Assembly (NCBI RefSeq): GCF_000003815.2
Contig: NC_049995.1
Location: 12,813,436 to 12,877,435 of the forward strand
Direction of reading: 5' to 3'
DNA from: Branchiostoma floridae
Lineage: Eukaryota; Chordata; Leptocardii; Amphioxiformes; Branchiostomatidae
DNA length: 64,000 nucleotides
Each line of letters starts with the position of its first letter. Position 1 is the stretch's first letter. Shown here piece after piece: positions 24,458-35,568 of the stretch. The notes under the pieces were generated by a model that saw nothing but the letters and a program-made list of their open reading frames with translations, was not told the origin of the DNA and did no database searches. A program made the position numbers and the translations under genes.

Positions 24458-27147
24458 CTGTGTGGAAAATAGCACATCATATAATAATATGTATCTAATT
24501 CTGATTATTGTTCATTTCTTACGTTTCCCTTTTAGGAAGTCATCATCAAAATCTTCAATAAATTCTACCTTGATTTTACATGTAATGCATACGTTTTAAG
24601 TTAACCTTGTCTTGCTGAGTCCGTTTATATACGGGATGGACATATTTAATCCTTAGCTGTATTATTATGAGTTTGGAGTATTTTTCGTGTAAAAGTTGCA
24701 TACCACTGCAAAGCATCGAACGTGGGAGTAAATCTGCAACAGCAGCACAGAACAGGTCAAGTTTTACTTATCTGATGAAGCCATCAGCTCTGGTAGGTTA
24801 AATTGGCTAAAATATAGCCAGCAGGACAAGGGTTGAAGCTTGAAAAGAAATGTGAGGCAAGCTTATTCATTCTCCACTTACACACTTCCCATAATTAAGT
24901 GCGAGAGGGTTCCGGATATGGATGTTACTTGGATGCTACCACAGTTGCTCAGGGTGCGAAACTAGGGTGGAACCAGCTAAAACCTTCAGTACGAGGGCGG
25001 AAAAGCATATAAACTAATAAGTTGTCTGGCGAATATAGTACAGTTATCATTTGGGCCGAGAATCTTACAAGTTTTGTGGTCAGAAGTAACTACCTAACAC
25101 GTGCACCACTGTGGCTGTTAGTTGGTTTCTTCCGATGACCTCAAGGGCCACACCTTGGCGTTTCGTCTGCAGCCTTTGTTTTTTTCCTGTCGGAAAGTGA
25201 TTAAACCATTGTCCTGTGATCGGTTCCACACCAAACTATCATCTCCTTGATGTTTTCTGTGTTCGGAATTGGTTAGAACCAATTTTCTGTGCCCTTGGAG
25301 TCAGTTCCGGAGTTCGGAGCAGCCATATCCGGAACCCTCTCGCACTTAATTATGGGAAGTGTGTAAGTGGAGACATAAAAAGCCATACCTAGGTCTGCTA
25401 GAATAGCAGGCTTATTCCTGCGATCCTTAGCCAGTGTGATGACTCCAGTCACACCGCCCGAAGCCGCTCGGAAAATAAGATCCGACGAGAATGGCGGACT
25501 CCGCTTTGCCAGAAACACCCGCCGGTCGGCAGTTGTCGTGATGTCTTCGGCATATTCCGGATCCCAGCCGTTTTTCTGTCGGTATCGGTAGAAAAATTGA
25601 GTCAAGTCCGTTCCTAAATTTTCTATTTTTTTAAAATCCTATTCAGACTTTTTTTGGTCATCCCTGGACCGGGCTTTTTGAGGCCCGCCCCTTCTGATTG
25701 CTGTAACTCTTAAATGAGTTATTGTATGGTCACCAACTTTTAGAGAATGATGTAGATATAATAATATCTAAAGATTTTACTTAAGAAATCTGACGCTATT
25801 ATGACGTAATATGATGTACTTATGACGTAAGCAATTTGACTATATTGGCTGGAACCATGAAAAAAGGGTATTCCCAGAAACTTCAAGGTATCTACAAAAA
25901 TGTAACAGAAAGTGCAGAATTATGATGTTTGTTACGACTTGTGCTGCCAATAGCACAACCCTCCCTCATCTGAATAGGGTTAAATATCGATAGCTTCACA
26001 TTTTCTCCTATTTTCATAGCTTACCGTCAGAATAAGCTTGCTGGGTTTATTTTTGTGGACAGCGAAGAACTTCTGGGACTGCATGAACTGCAATACAACA
26101 TAGGTACCGTCTGCAGCTCCAGGGTTGCTGGGCATGCTGTATGAGTAGATTGTCACAATCGCTAAAAGGAACAAAATAAAAAACACAGTATGTTGTTTAA
26201 AATGTAGTGAACCACAGTATAGCTCATTGAACTTGTCATTGGAGTGTACCAAAAAATAAGAATCCCAGGCTCTGTCTGCAACCTCATTAACTGCACAGAC
26301 ATGCACATGCACATGCAAAGTTTCAACAGTTTACACTAACAATTAGGGCTGGGTATCGGTACAGCGTACCGGTACAAAACCGGTTTTTCTTATTGGACCG
26401 GTCCAGAAAAAACGGACCTGAAAAAATTAGGTGGACCGGATGTTGGACCGGTTAGAAAATTAACATATTATTTGATCAGGCATTCACACGTTTTTGGCGC
26501 TTGCAGGTGGAAGAAAATAACAAGAGTGAAGTAGAGTAGAGTTTATAGTCATTTCTACCAAGTTTTACAGTCAATCGTACAGGTGCAGTTAGTGTTGTAG
26601 GATTTTAAGACGCCAATGTAAGTCTTATACTCCACCAAACAGATTTCTTTGTAGTGAAATGGACCATTGGTATGAGTCATACTGAATCAGGTCCAGGTTC
26701 AGGTCCGGACCTGGACCTAATCCTTTGGACCTGGACCGGACCTGGACCTGAATTTTCTGTACCGGTACCCAGCCCTACTAACAATTATATATCATAATGT
26801 AGTATTGGGGGCCCTAAATTTCTTCGAGAGGAATTATAAACTTATAAACTTATATATCAATTTTACCTTCGTGCTTGTTTTGCTTATTCATGCGGTCGGT
26901 CCGGAAAACCTTGCCCCTTGGTCCATTTCGCCCTCGGGCCTCAATAAGGTACCCTGTGTACCCTTCAAACGGGTTCTTTATCAGATGGTCTTCTATATTG
27001 GAGCATTGAATCCTCTGTGAAATAGAAAATACGTCAAGTGTTACTAATAAACGATGCAAAGGAGCAGAAAACACCGTTCAGAGTAATGGCCCTCATTATA
27101 CACACACGTACACGGCCGTCATACACATACACAACACTTGCACGTAC

Positions 27148-27206
<59 letters not shown>

Positions 27207-27469
27207 ACACACACAAACACACACACACACACAAACACAAACAGAAGCAAACAAACAAATAAACAAACACAAAATCACTGACATCTACACAAACACACAT
27301 CGATTACCTTTTATCAACACAAACACACTCTTACGCACACAAACACACACACAAAATAAATAAATGATCAGACAAATCAGCGGCCATGTCAGAACTGCAA
27401 ACTTACTTGTGGCGTCGTTTCCTCGCTCCCTCCCTCCGTACTGATGTTGTGAGAAAGTTTGTTTCCCAT
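24279..27469 (-). CDS. IL-1 family-like beta-trefoil protein, complete five-exon gene
   Basis: Exons on the minus strand are 27469-27407, 27014-26867, 26161-26025, 25575-25389 and 24457-24279. Codon phases at the four junctions are 0, 1, 0 and 1, all compatible, giving 237 residues. Every intron is GT-AG. Residue pattern along the chain: RIQCSN..DHLIKN....GYL (22-44), then YVVLQF.QSQKFFAV.....KLILT (91-116), then RVFLAKRS, DLIFRAASGG and VITLAKD....PAIL (136-176), then QKFKIF (188-193). This follows the order of beta strands in IL-1Ra, IL-36 and IL-18, including the F-x-[SA]-[AV]...G segment and a P-x-x-L segment. Introns after KHEA and after LILT fall where introns interrupt the trefoil of vertebrate IL-1 genes, as I recall them; the intron after ADLG is extra. 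No signal peptide. MGNKLS at the start fits N-myristoylation. A 45-residue polar tail follows the domain. FGF or another trefoil is the main alternative. Confidence 0.72.
24871..25373. mobile_element. Foldback element with ~51-bp terminal inverted repeats in IL-1-like intron 4
   Basis: TCTCCACTTACACACTTCCC through 'gagggttccggatatgg' on the left is repeated almost exactly inverted at 25323-25373. The interior of about 400 bp shows no transposase. It occupies half of the intron and ends ten bases from the exon 4 donor. Confidence 0.85.
25389..25575 (-). CDS. IL-1-like gene, exon 4
   Basis: 187 nt between 'taccgacag' and cctag|gtatgg, residues 117-178, phase 0 in and 1 out. GC-rich against its introns. 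It contains the F-R-A-A-S-G-G segment aligned with the IL-1 family signature region. A foldback element ends ten bases beyond its donor. Confidence 0.8.
26025..26161 (-). CDS. IL-1-like gene, exon 3
   Basis: 137 nt between 'gttccttttag' and ctgacg|gtaagc. It encodes the split codon for Ala71 and residues 72-116 (IVTIYSYS...SKLILT). It ends in phase 0 after the central strand pair. Confidence 0.8.
26344..26777. mobile_element. MITE-like element, TAGGGCTGGGTATCGG ends, in IL-1-like intron 2
   Basis: The ends TAGGGCTGGGTATCGGTAC and GTACCGGTACCCAGCCCTA are inverted. Inside are 'ttggaccggtcc', 'aaaaacggacctg' and 'ggtccaggttcaggtccgg' runs. Fragments of the same family occur at 2480-3380, 21775-21860 and 52355-52415. 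Confidence 0.75.
26867..27014 (-). CDS. IL-1-like gene, exon 2
   Basis: 148 nt between 'ctatttcacag' and gaag|gtaaaa. It encodes residues 22-70 (RIQCSNIEDH...NKQNKHE) and leaves phase 1. It has the first predicted strands of the trefoil. Confidence 0.75.
27150..27232. repeat. (CA)n microsatellite in IL-1-like intron 1
   Basis: An almost uninterrupted CA run of about 80 bp, with further CA-rich sequence to 27350. The minus-strand VCVCVC frames come from it. Confidence 0.95.
27407..27469 (-). CDS. IL-1-like gene, exon 1 (start codon)
   Basis: 21 codons, MGNKLSHNISTEGGSEETTP plus Q, with a donor caa|gtaagt in phase 0. The start context is gtcATGG with a purine at -3. Gly2 and Ser6 fit the N-myristoyltransferase consensus. 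This is the least certain exon because it is short, but its phase fits the next one exactly. Confidence 0.65.
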
Positions 27470-27479
27470 GACACAACTC

Positions 27480-29600
27480 TGTACTACACGTTCTTCCTCA
27501 GTGTAAAATTAGACAATATTAAAGACTTCACCGAAAAGTGAGATCAAGACGTTACATCCTTTTCATCCGACGAGTGAAATGTCTGAATGCCTGTACTGTA
27601 CCAGTACTTCCAGTGGCTAGGTAGCCTCCATAGCAGGCTCTCGGAGGCCATTTTCCCGTCTTTTTTGGCTCATAATACACTTTTTGTACTGGGTCGTTCG
27701 ATCATTGGCCGCCAAGTTGTCCGTACCCCCAGTAGTGTCCCATTATCCCAGTAGTGTCCGTGCTCCAAGTAGTGTCTTCTAAGTTCTATGGGTCCAATGG
27801 TCAAGCGACCCAGTGCAAAAAGAAATGGCCAGCAAAAAGTGTATGATGAGCCAAAAAAATACGAAAAAGGGACACAAAGAGTCTGATATGGAGGCTACAC
27901 CTGTGCATAGACCTTGTCCTCAACTGTCTACCTGATCGTACCATGAATACTGCTATTGTTCCACATAAACCGCCTTTAGGTGTGACACACCAGTGACCAA
28001 CAAATCCGACTATCATTCCGTTCACGCCGTTCTGAGTCTTTTGATACTGCTATGGCAAAACTCTTAAAGACAAGTGCCTGACCGAATAGTAATAGGGGAC
28101 TCTTGCCAAATTAGGAATAAAAGCTTACTTAGTATGAGTTGATTGGCCTAAGAGTGAACTGACCAGTCAGCCGGTACGTAGACTGCAAAGCTGACTGAGA
28201 TTCCATGGCAACTTATTTGACCCTATTTGGTCAAATTATTGTATTTTTTTCATCCAGCTGTACACGTTTGCCTGGAGACTACTTTGGTTTGGAACGAGTG
28301 CTCCACTGAGTCTGCCGCAATGGCAAAGTGCAAATTAAATACAGTTATTGATGATGAGTTAATATCTGCCACAAATCAAGTAAAATGAACAAATAATTTG
28401 AATTGAAGATAAAGTCTGGTTTAGAGTTATAAGACTGCGTATGAGCAAGTTGTCAACCTATATGGGCAATGTATTATTTTTGAGTGACAAAGGCATTTAA
28501 AAAATAGTTTGTTAACCACACTTATATCAGCTTAATCATATATTCCAAACCGTTACATTAACGCAAAAGGTACAACATGTGTTTCATGCACATGACATGT
28601 TTCTAAGTGAATCCTACCAAAGTTTTTGCTGTGTCAATTATACAAATAATACTAATAATAATAATAATATAACTGATTTTACGATGAGCATAATCAGAGT
28701 CTAATTCACCGGAAAGCTTAAATGTAAAGTAGAACACATCCTCACTACATGCTACCTAAAGCAAAACTGGTGAATCAAGCTTCCTCAGCCTCTGTCGTGA
28801 CTTTGAATTCGGCACATACGCCCGGTTGATACCTGCGTATATATTCAAGTCCGTATGAGGTCCGTATGGTCTGCGTATGGAGTTCTTAGCCACTACCAGG
28901 CTCCAACAGGTCGCTGAAAAAAAAAGAAATTGTACAAATACAGCCTGGATAACAGGCCAGTGGAGTTAGTTGGTTGCAAACCATACTCCTCTGACAGCTA
29001 ACTTCATGGACATGTTATCTGTCTATATTTTGCCAACCTCTACTATTTTTCCAGCGACCTGTGGAGCCTGGTAGACGGCTAAGGATTACCTACGGACCTC
29101 ATACGGGCCTGAATCTATGTACCCACATGTGAACCCACCTTTAATTGGTTCTGGTTCTTCTCTAGCCTCTGTCGTGAGTCGTGAATCTAGATCTTTGAAT
29201 TTGGCATACACGCCCAAGGTGGTATCTCACTGCATTTGAGGTACTGGTGTGGCACTGGCGGGGTTCGTTCACTGCGGCACTGTTGTGTTATTTTCGCCGA
29301 TTTTTTCTTTATAATTCAGATATTACTTAATACTTAAAAGTATGACTTAGAAGACAACAAAATGCACAAAACGTAAGAAAAATGGTTCTGTATCTCTGAA
29401 ATTCGTTTAGTAATCTTTCGAACCCCACAGTGCCGCGCCGGTGCCCCAGGTGTAGTGTGAGTAACCTTTACGCAGAAAACACCCCCCGAACCTTATGTTA
29501 GTCATACGCGCCGGAATAGTTCCAAGGTGACGTGATGGGGGAAGTTTACGCATCTATGACGTAATCCAGGTAAACAGAGCGGAAGTACTAAACATTTCAC
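27480..29600. other. Intergenic DNA between the divergent IL-1-like and EXT1 genes
   Basis: Non-coding as far as I can see. It includes the foldback at 28894-29073 (taccaggctcc / gagcctggta ends), itself inside a wider inverted arrangement ('tccgtatgaggtccgtatgg' against 'acctacggacctcatacgg') and direct repeats of 'gcctctgtcgtga' at 28790 and 29166. 'gtgtcc.agtagtgtcc' repeats occur at 27733-27777. Confidence 0.5.
28894..29073. mobile_element. Foldback element related to 22358-22770
   Basis: The ends 'taccaggctccaacaggtcg' and 'cgacctgtggagcctggta' are inverted, and the inner words 'ccagtggagttag' / 'ctaacttcatgg' also pair. About 180 bp. No target duplication was recognised. Confidence 0.7.
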
Positions 29601-30149
29601 CTGTACCGTATTCTAAAGTGGACAGTTCAGGACCAAGACGTTAGAAACGGTGTTGTTTCCAGTGGAAATTTCGCAGTTGGGTAAGTACATGTGAAGTGAA
29701 ATGTTGATACCTTAGATTAGTACTTTGTGATCATGATTTTTGACGATACTGTATGGTAAAATCGCATAAAAAAGCAAGTCCCAAATCCGGTTTCACACTT
29801 CCGGTTTCAAGTCAAAGGCAAATCAATGAAAGGTGATGTAAAGAGTACTTTAAAACCATGTACGTTGGTCTTAACTTCGCTAAACTTGTAATTTGAACTA
29901 CAATCCTGTTGATATACAAGATTCAGTGACTTGATTAACAATAACAACCACTTTTACTAGTATATTGTCGTAAACACAACTGTATTCCCAACTTTGAAAG
30001 AGACAGGTAAGAAATGAGATAGTCCCACGACGAGAGAGAGAAAAATCACTTTCTCTGGTACATTTATTTCTTATTTTGCGTCCTATTTACTAGTAGTACG
30101 TTAAATTTGTTGGTGAAACAGCATTTTTGTGTAGTTGTACTTTAGTTGC

Positions 30150-30363
30150 AATATCTATTTAGTCCGCCAGGTAGCGCCCCTGGGATTCCCCGAAGGAAGT
30201 TTTCCGTCTCGTTGCGTCATCATCCCCCGCGGTGCACCTTGGGAAAATTGGGAGTCAGAGAAAGCAAGATGGCGGCCGGCAGCGGAACACGGCTCCAAGC
30301 ACGGGGCCGTCCTCGGTAAAACCGTGCTCCGCAAGCCGCCTCAGAATAAAAGGACTACTTTCG
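30150..30363 (+). promoter_or_regulatory. EXT1 core promoter / 5' leader
   Basis: GC-rich, CpG-containing and TATA-less, directly before the EXT1 start codon. AAGATGGCGGC at 30267-30277 is the motif bound by YY1 in many animal promoters, normally just downstream of the transcription start. 'tgcgtcatca' near 30213 is CRE/AP-1-like. The exact transcription start is not visible. A possible upstream non-coding exon ends at 'cagttgg|gtaagt' near 29682. Confidence 0.55.
30269..30319 (+). CDS. uORF in the EXT1 leader, 16 codons
   Basis: ATG in a strong context (caagATGG) opens MAAGSGTRLQARGRPR and stops at TAA, 44 nt before the EXT1 start codon and in another frame. The main start has a weaker context (ttcgATGc), so scanning ribosomes would meet the uORF first. 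This suggests translational control of EXT1 by leaky scanning or reinitiation. It exists in the mRNA only if transcription starts upstream of 30269. Confidence 0.55.
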   Translation: MAAGSGTRLQARGRPR

Positions 30364-31358
30364 ATGCACGCCAAGAAACGATACGCTCTTGTGCTCTTCT
30401 CGGGCCTGTTATTGTTGTTGTTTTACTACGGAGGAGTGCGCTTACTGGCTGCGACATCGGCCGCGGCGCACCACTCGAGGGGCGCCTGGGCCCCTGCTCC
30501 GCATGGAGGGGGTCGCAGGCCGGACAAGTTGGGAGCTGCTCGCTCCTACCTGCGGACTTTCGCCGACTCGGACGATCAGGAGGCGGCTGATCTGCACGCC
30601 GAGTCGCCCAAGCGGCGGCGCATGGCCCGCTCGGCTCTGTACCGCAACGCCAAGTGCCGTATGGATACCTGTTGGGACTTCTCTCGGTGCCCGCCGCACA
30701 AACCCTTCCGAGTTTACATCCATCCCAACGCCGAGCACACAGATACCACCTTGGGGCCCGGGCCTCAGTCTGCCGCATACACCAAGATCTTAGAAGCTCT
30801 CAGACGCTCGGGCTACCTCGCAGAGCGTCCTGAAGACGCATGTGTTCTTGTCCTAGCCGTGGACACCTTGGATAGAGACCGTCTTAGCCCCGACTATGTC
30901 TCGGGCGCTGCGCAACGCATCCAGGCTTTGCCTCTATGGAGCGGCGACGGCACTAACCACCTCGTCTTCAACATCTACTCGGGCACGTGGCCCGACTATG
31001 CCGAGGAGCTCGGCTTCGACACCGGGAGAGCTGTTTTAGCGAAAGCTTCCTTCAGCATGGACAAGTTTCGCCCCGGCTTCGATATCTCAATCCCGCTGTT
31101 TGCGAAGGATCACCCACAGCGCGGCGGGAGGCCTGGCGATCTCACCGCCAACACCTTCCCCGCCGCCACGGCCAACAAGTACCTGCTCGTCTTCAAGGGG
31201 AAGCGGTACCTGACGGGGATCGGGTCCGAGACCAGGAACGCGCTGTATCACCTGCACAACGGCGACGATATCATCCTCACCACCACATGTAAGCACGGCA
31301 AGAGCTGGAAGTCTCACGACGACGGCAGATGTCAGCAGGACCAGCAAGAATTCGACAA
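30364..31358 (+). CDS. EXT1: Exostosin-1, first coding exon (5' part of gene)
   Basis: EXT1 with EXT2 forms the Golgi/ER heparan sulfate co-polymerase that adds alternating GlcA and GlcNAc. The 331 complete codons begin MHAKKRY, close to the vertebrate EXT1 start. Next comes a signal-anchor helix at about residues 7-28 (type II topology), a basic low-complexity stem (35-95) and the start of the exostosin domain: KCRMDTCWDFSRC (98-109), FRVYIHP (115-121), AVDTLDRDRLSPDYV (165-179), HLVFNIYSGTWPDYAEELGFD (199-219), RPGFDISIPLF (236-246) and LLVFKGKRYLTGIGS (274-288). It ends GAA TTC GAC AA|gtgagt, inside a codon after two bases, the same phase as vertebrate exon 1 as I recall it. I chose the ATG at 30364 by homology although the frame is open from 30232. 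The later exons, including the GT64 domain, are outside the window. Confidence 0.95.
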
Positions 31359-34300
31359 GTGAGTTCCCCTTTTTGTCTTTCAACACTTCTTAATACCCCT
31401 CTACAAAACAGAATGGGAAGAAAATAGCAACTAAAACAATGAGGGATTCCACAAATATTGAATTTCCCTTTGTTTTCATGCATAACCGTTTTATTATCAT
31501 TTTATTGCAGTTTAGAAATAAACAATGGGAAAAAGACAACAAGAGTAAACCCAAGATCTAAGTATTATGGGAAGTTAGTGGTAAGAAAATACTACAATAA
31601 AAAGAAACAACAACAATATAGTTTGGAAACTCGAAAAAATAGGAACATTTCGATATCTAAAGAAAGTTGGGAGAAAATAAACCTTGATAAAATGGACAGG
31701 TAGGAATAGAAGGAAAAATTCCGCCTAAAAAAACAATCGTTCACCCAACTTCCATTTAGAGAAGCACCACATGTTTGTTTAGTCTTTCCTTAAGTACTGT
31801 GAAAAGGAGGGTTGGATTCCTTAAAGATGTTAGAAATTCCTTACATCTCCAAGACGTTGTAAGTGTGTCCACTTTAGAGTGACCCTAGCTGTCCCCCTAA
31901 GGTCCAGGTGTCCGCACATGTCGCCGGGCTGACCACAGCAAATATAAACCTTTCTACGGTAAATTCCATTCATTGTGTAGTCTGGGTTCAGTTCACCCCT
32001 CGCCCCCCTCCCCAACCTATGTGTTACTAGTTTATCAGAACAACACAGAAATGTGCCTGGATATCTATATATATGCTTAGTTAGGACTTTGCTCATGACA
32101 TAAGATTTCTAGGTTTGACAAATTTTAAAAACTATAGTTTTAGGCTTTTAGCATTGGAAACATCTTGAAGTTTAAGTAACTGAGTGAAGTTAACCAGCAA
32201 CTTTTAGAACAACATTAGTCAACTTTTCATACCTTTCTTTTACAAACAACACAACTGCGCTATTAAAGGTCACTTAATTTCAGGTGGTAACTACAAATAC
32301 AAACTGATAAACAACAACTAAAGAAACGTCTTTCCTACACAATTGTACCTTGTTGCGTCATATGTTTATTTTCTTAATATTCTTATGCAGTGCCATATGA
32401 TGTACTCAACCTGCTACTGGCAAAGAAATTGCCTAAAAATCATATTAGAAAATCCTCCAAATCTTGCATCCTGAGCCTTTAAAGTCTGCAAAGTGACCAA
32501 ATATGACGTCCTATTTAGAAGAGCCACTTTGAAATCCAATTGGCATGTACGTGCCAGACAAGGGTATAATGAGCCTAAATACCATCCGGCCATTTAGGAA
32601 TCATTAGTTACTGCTTAGTTGTTTGATTTCCACTTATTTGCTATTTGTGCTGCGGTATAAATGAACTGAAGTCACTTTTGGATGAAAAGAAAAGTTCTTA
32701 GAGAATCTGAAGGTATTTCGCAAGAGAAAAATGCAAAAAATCGTTACTTTGGAATGCAGAATGTTTGAATATTTATGTTTTCAACACCTGCCACCTAAGT
32801 GTAGAAATAGTGATCGGATTTGGACAGACTTAGCACCTAATAGTTTATATTGTAAACAGGGCTTTCTTCAGCTTGAAATTTTTTTACCGTCCCACTCATT
32901 GTTTGGTAGCTTATTTTGACATTTTCACCAACTTCATGTCAGTATGTTCAGTTTATTGAACAGACTGGGTGAAATTTTTGTTGTTCCGTGAAGCAAATCT
33001 CTGTCTCAGGACAGACAGACGGGTCCTGGAGACATCTCCGATCATAAACATAAGTATCTGTGAGTGCGAAGGACAGGAATAAAATGTTTTGCTACACTGT
33101 GTGAATTGTTGACACGAATAAGAAACCGGCTTTAGATCAGTTTGAATGATTGAATCACACGCTAGACTGAAGACGCGAATGTCCTGCTAGTTTCTGTCAC
33201 ATTGCCTTGACCCGTTGGTGTCTACATGTGAATTTGTTTTAGCCAGAAGGCAGATATTCGGACATGTCTGACTGCAGACACTGTCGGCAAAGATGACACG
33301 GGGACAGAAAATAGACGCTGGGACGCAACAGAGCTAAATATAACCTCCTGTGCCATTAATAGTAACTTCTCCTAGCAATGTAAATGGACTCTGTCCTGTG
33401 GACGTTATGGTTGGTAACAGTAGCCGATTGATTGGGTGCAATTTTAATGACTGTTTACATTAATGTGTACCATCTAAATGTAGATGTTAAACATCTGTAG
33501 CAATTTCTTGGTGCTTTCCTTCAAAAGACTTCATTACAAATTAATTTGCAGCTAGATTTCAGCTAGAAATAGTGATAAATTCCGGTTTTGGAAGCCTAAA
33601 ATATTTGTTATGGAACACGATTTAGGCAAGTAACAGTCTTGGTTTCCAGTTACGTATGAAGTTTTATGATTCACAATCATGGCTGTTCTTTTCCACATTG
33701 ACATATTTCATTGATTCAAATTATTTCAAAGCAGATTCTAGACTTTAATTATGTAAGCTTTATAGAAAGTTTAGTAACTAAGCATTGGAAAGTAGCTCAA
33801 ATATTTGCAGAAAACCTTTATAGAATACAGATAATTTTGTGACACTTAAGCAGGTAACAGAAAAAAAATACTTTGAACCCGAAATAGGAATTGTTAAAAG
33901 GTAGGACACAAATACTATAAATAGTATAATGAAGTCGTCCATAGCTCTACTGACAGGCATTGCATTACAGTGAGTTGACAGATAATCAATATGCAAGGCA
34001 TATCACGAGTGGAGAGTTTGTCGTGCATAAGGACAGGTCGCAGTGGCCGGTAGGGCGTACAGATGACATGGCTCGAAATACCACCTGCATATGCAGGTTT
34101 AACTTAATAGTGCAGTTAAAAGTTTGGCTTTGCAGGTATTTCTGATGTCTACATGTACCTGGTTATGCACTGTGTATTATTTTTCTTTGCTGTACTGGTT
34201 GTAACTTTTTATTTATTTTCTATGTAGTTTTCCTTTACCTACTTTGTTAGTAAACATGTGTATAATAAAAGTATATTCAAAGGTTGTTTTATCCTCTTTG

Positions 34301-34689
34301 GCAGTACATTTCAATGGTGAAGGTAACATTTCTCTGGTGTAGATAGTTGCAAAAGTTCCCTGCACCAGTGCAGGTAGACAGAAAAAAAAGTATTTGAAGC
34401 CGTGGATGTATAAAGCATGTTTAAAAGGTTGTTTTATCCACTTAAGTATAGTTGAATGGTGCAGGTAACATTTCTCTGGTGCAGGTAATTTTAAAAGTTC
34501 CGTACACCAGTGCAGGTAGATGGATCAAAAGTATTTGAATCCCTGGATGTCCTGTTGACACATAGGCTGATAAGACTGTTGTCTGGGCTGGTCGACATGA
34601 GTACATAACAACTTACCTGCTGCCTGATGCCCACTTAATGACTCCTTATCACACCTGGACTCACCTGGGCAGGCTTTAAGGGCCAGTCA

Positions 34690-34925
34690 GAGGACAGCCG
34701 AACACACAACTCCAAGCAGATGTTTGGTACACAATCTTATCACACCTGGACTCACCTGGGTAGGAGTTAAGGGCCAGCCAAAGGACACAGGTACACTGCT
34801 CCAAGCAGATGTTGGGTAGACAATCGTGAAGTCTAGTGGTCACAGGAACACACAACTCCAAGCAGATGTTAGGTTTTCTGATCTACCTTTATGCCTACAC
34901 CATACCTCTGCTTGGAGATTTTAAG
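34690..34925. repeat. Repeats with CTCCAAGCAGATGTT ends
   Basis: 'aactccaagcagatgtt.ggta' occurs near 34711, 34797 and 34853 as direct repeats, and the inverse 'cctctgcttggaga' at 34905-34918. Outer halves 'cacacctggactcacctgggyagg' repeat near 34650 and 34738. Related to family 1 by its end motif only. Confidence 0.55.
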
Positions 34926-35545
34926 AGATATGTCTTGAAAATAAGAATTTTATCAGAATGTTTTAAGATGAGGTTGCCAATGAGTGAATCAGAATGTTTT
35001 AAGATGAGTTTGCCAATGAGTGAATTCTGCATGAACTAAATTTTATATTTTGACTTAATACAATCTCAGGTTGTAATCATTTTGCTGTTACTTGAAACAG
35101 CTTTTGTATTTGATAAGTTGCAGGGAGAAAGTTAAACCAAAGGAGAAAGTATACAACTGAAACTAAAATAAACAGGACTCCAATGTTAGGAAATATTTAG
35201 GAAGTCGTTAGGCATTGTTGGAAACCAGACCCTTCCCTTCCTGAAGTGCCTGAGGGAACATGGTTTGAAGGAACTCCTGCCTGATACCATGATCTTCTGT
35301 ATAACTTATTAATTGACCAGGGTATCACATATAAGGCTGTCTAATCTGTAGTTAGTGATGGAGAAGGGAAAATTCTTACGTTTGTAAGAACACCTGTTTG
35401 ATACCATCTGTGGTATAACTTGTTTATTGACCAGGGTCTCACTTATAAGTATGTCTAATCTGTAGTCAGTTATGGAGAATTTTAGGGAAACTTTCTTTCT
35501 TATAACAAGCATGATTCAGTATCAATGACACAAAGTTTTCAATTT

Positions 35546-35568
35546 GTGTGTGTGTGTGTGTGTGTGTT
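35546..35568. repeat. (TG)n microsatellite
   Basis: Eleven TG units, followed by TG-rich sequence to 35612. Confidence 0.9.

Noticed and set aside
27034-27300. Minus-strand frames of VCVCVC
   Set aside because: They arise from the CA microsatellite in intron 1 of the IL-1-like gene.
30165-30185. CTCF-like site 'gccaggtagcgcccctggg'
   Set aside because: Only partial agreement with the CTCF core; not enough to call by eye.
30232-30363. Upstream extension of the EXT1 frame by 44 codons
   Set aside because: No ATG in that stretch; the first codon is GTG, and the EXT1 N terminus known from vertebrates starts at the 30364 ATG.
30341-31386. Several open frames of 98-145 codons on both strands over EXT1
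   Set aside because: Shadows of a GC-rich exon; only the frame from 30364 matches a protein family.
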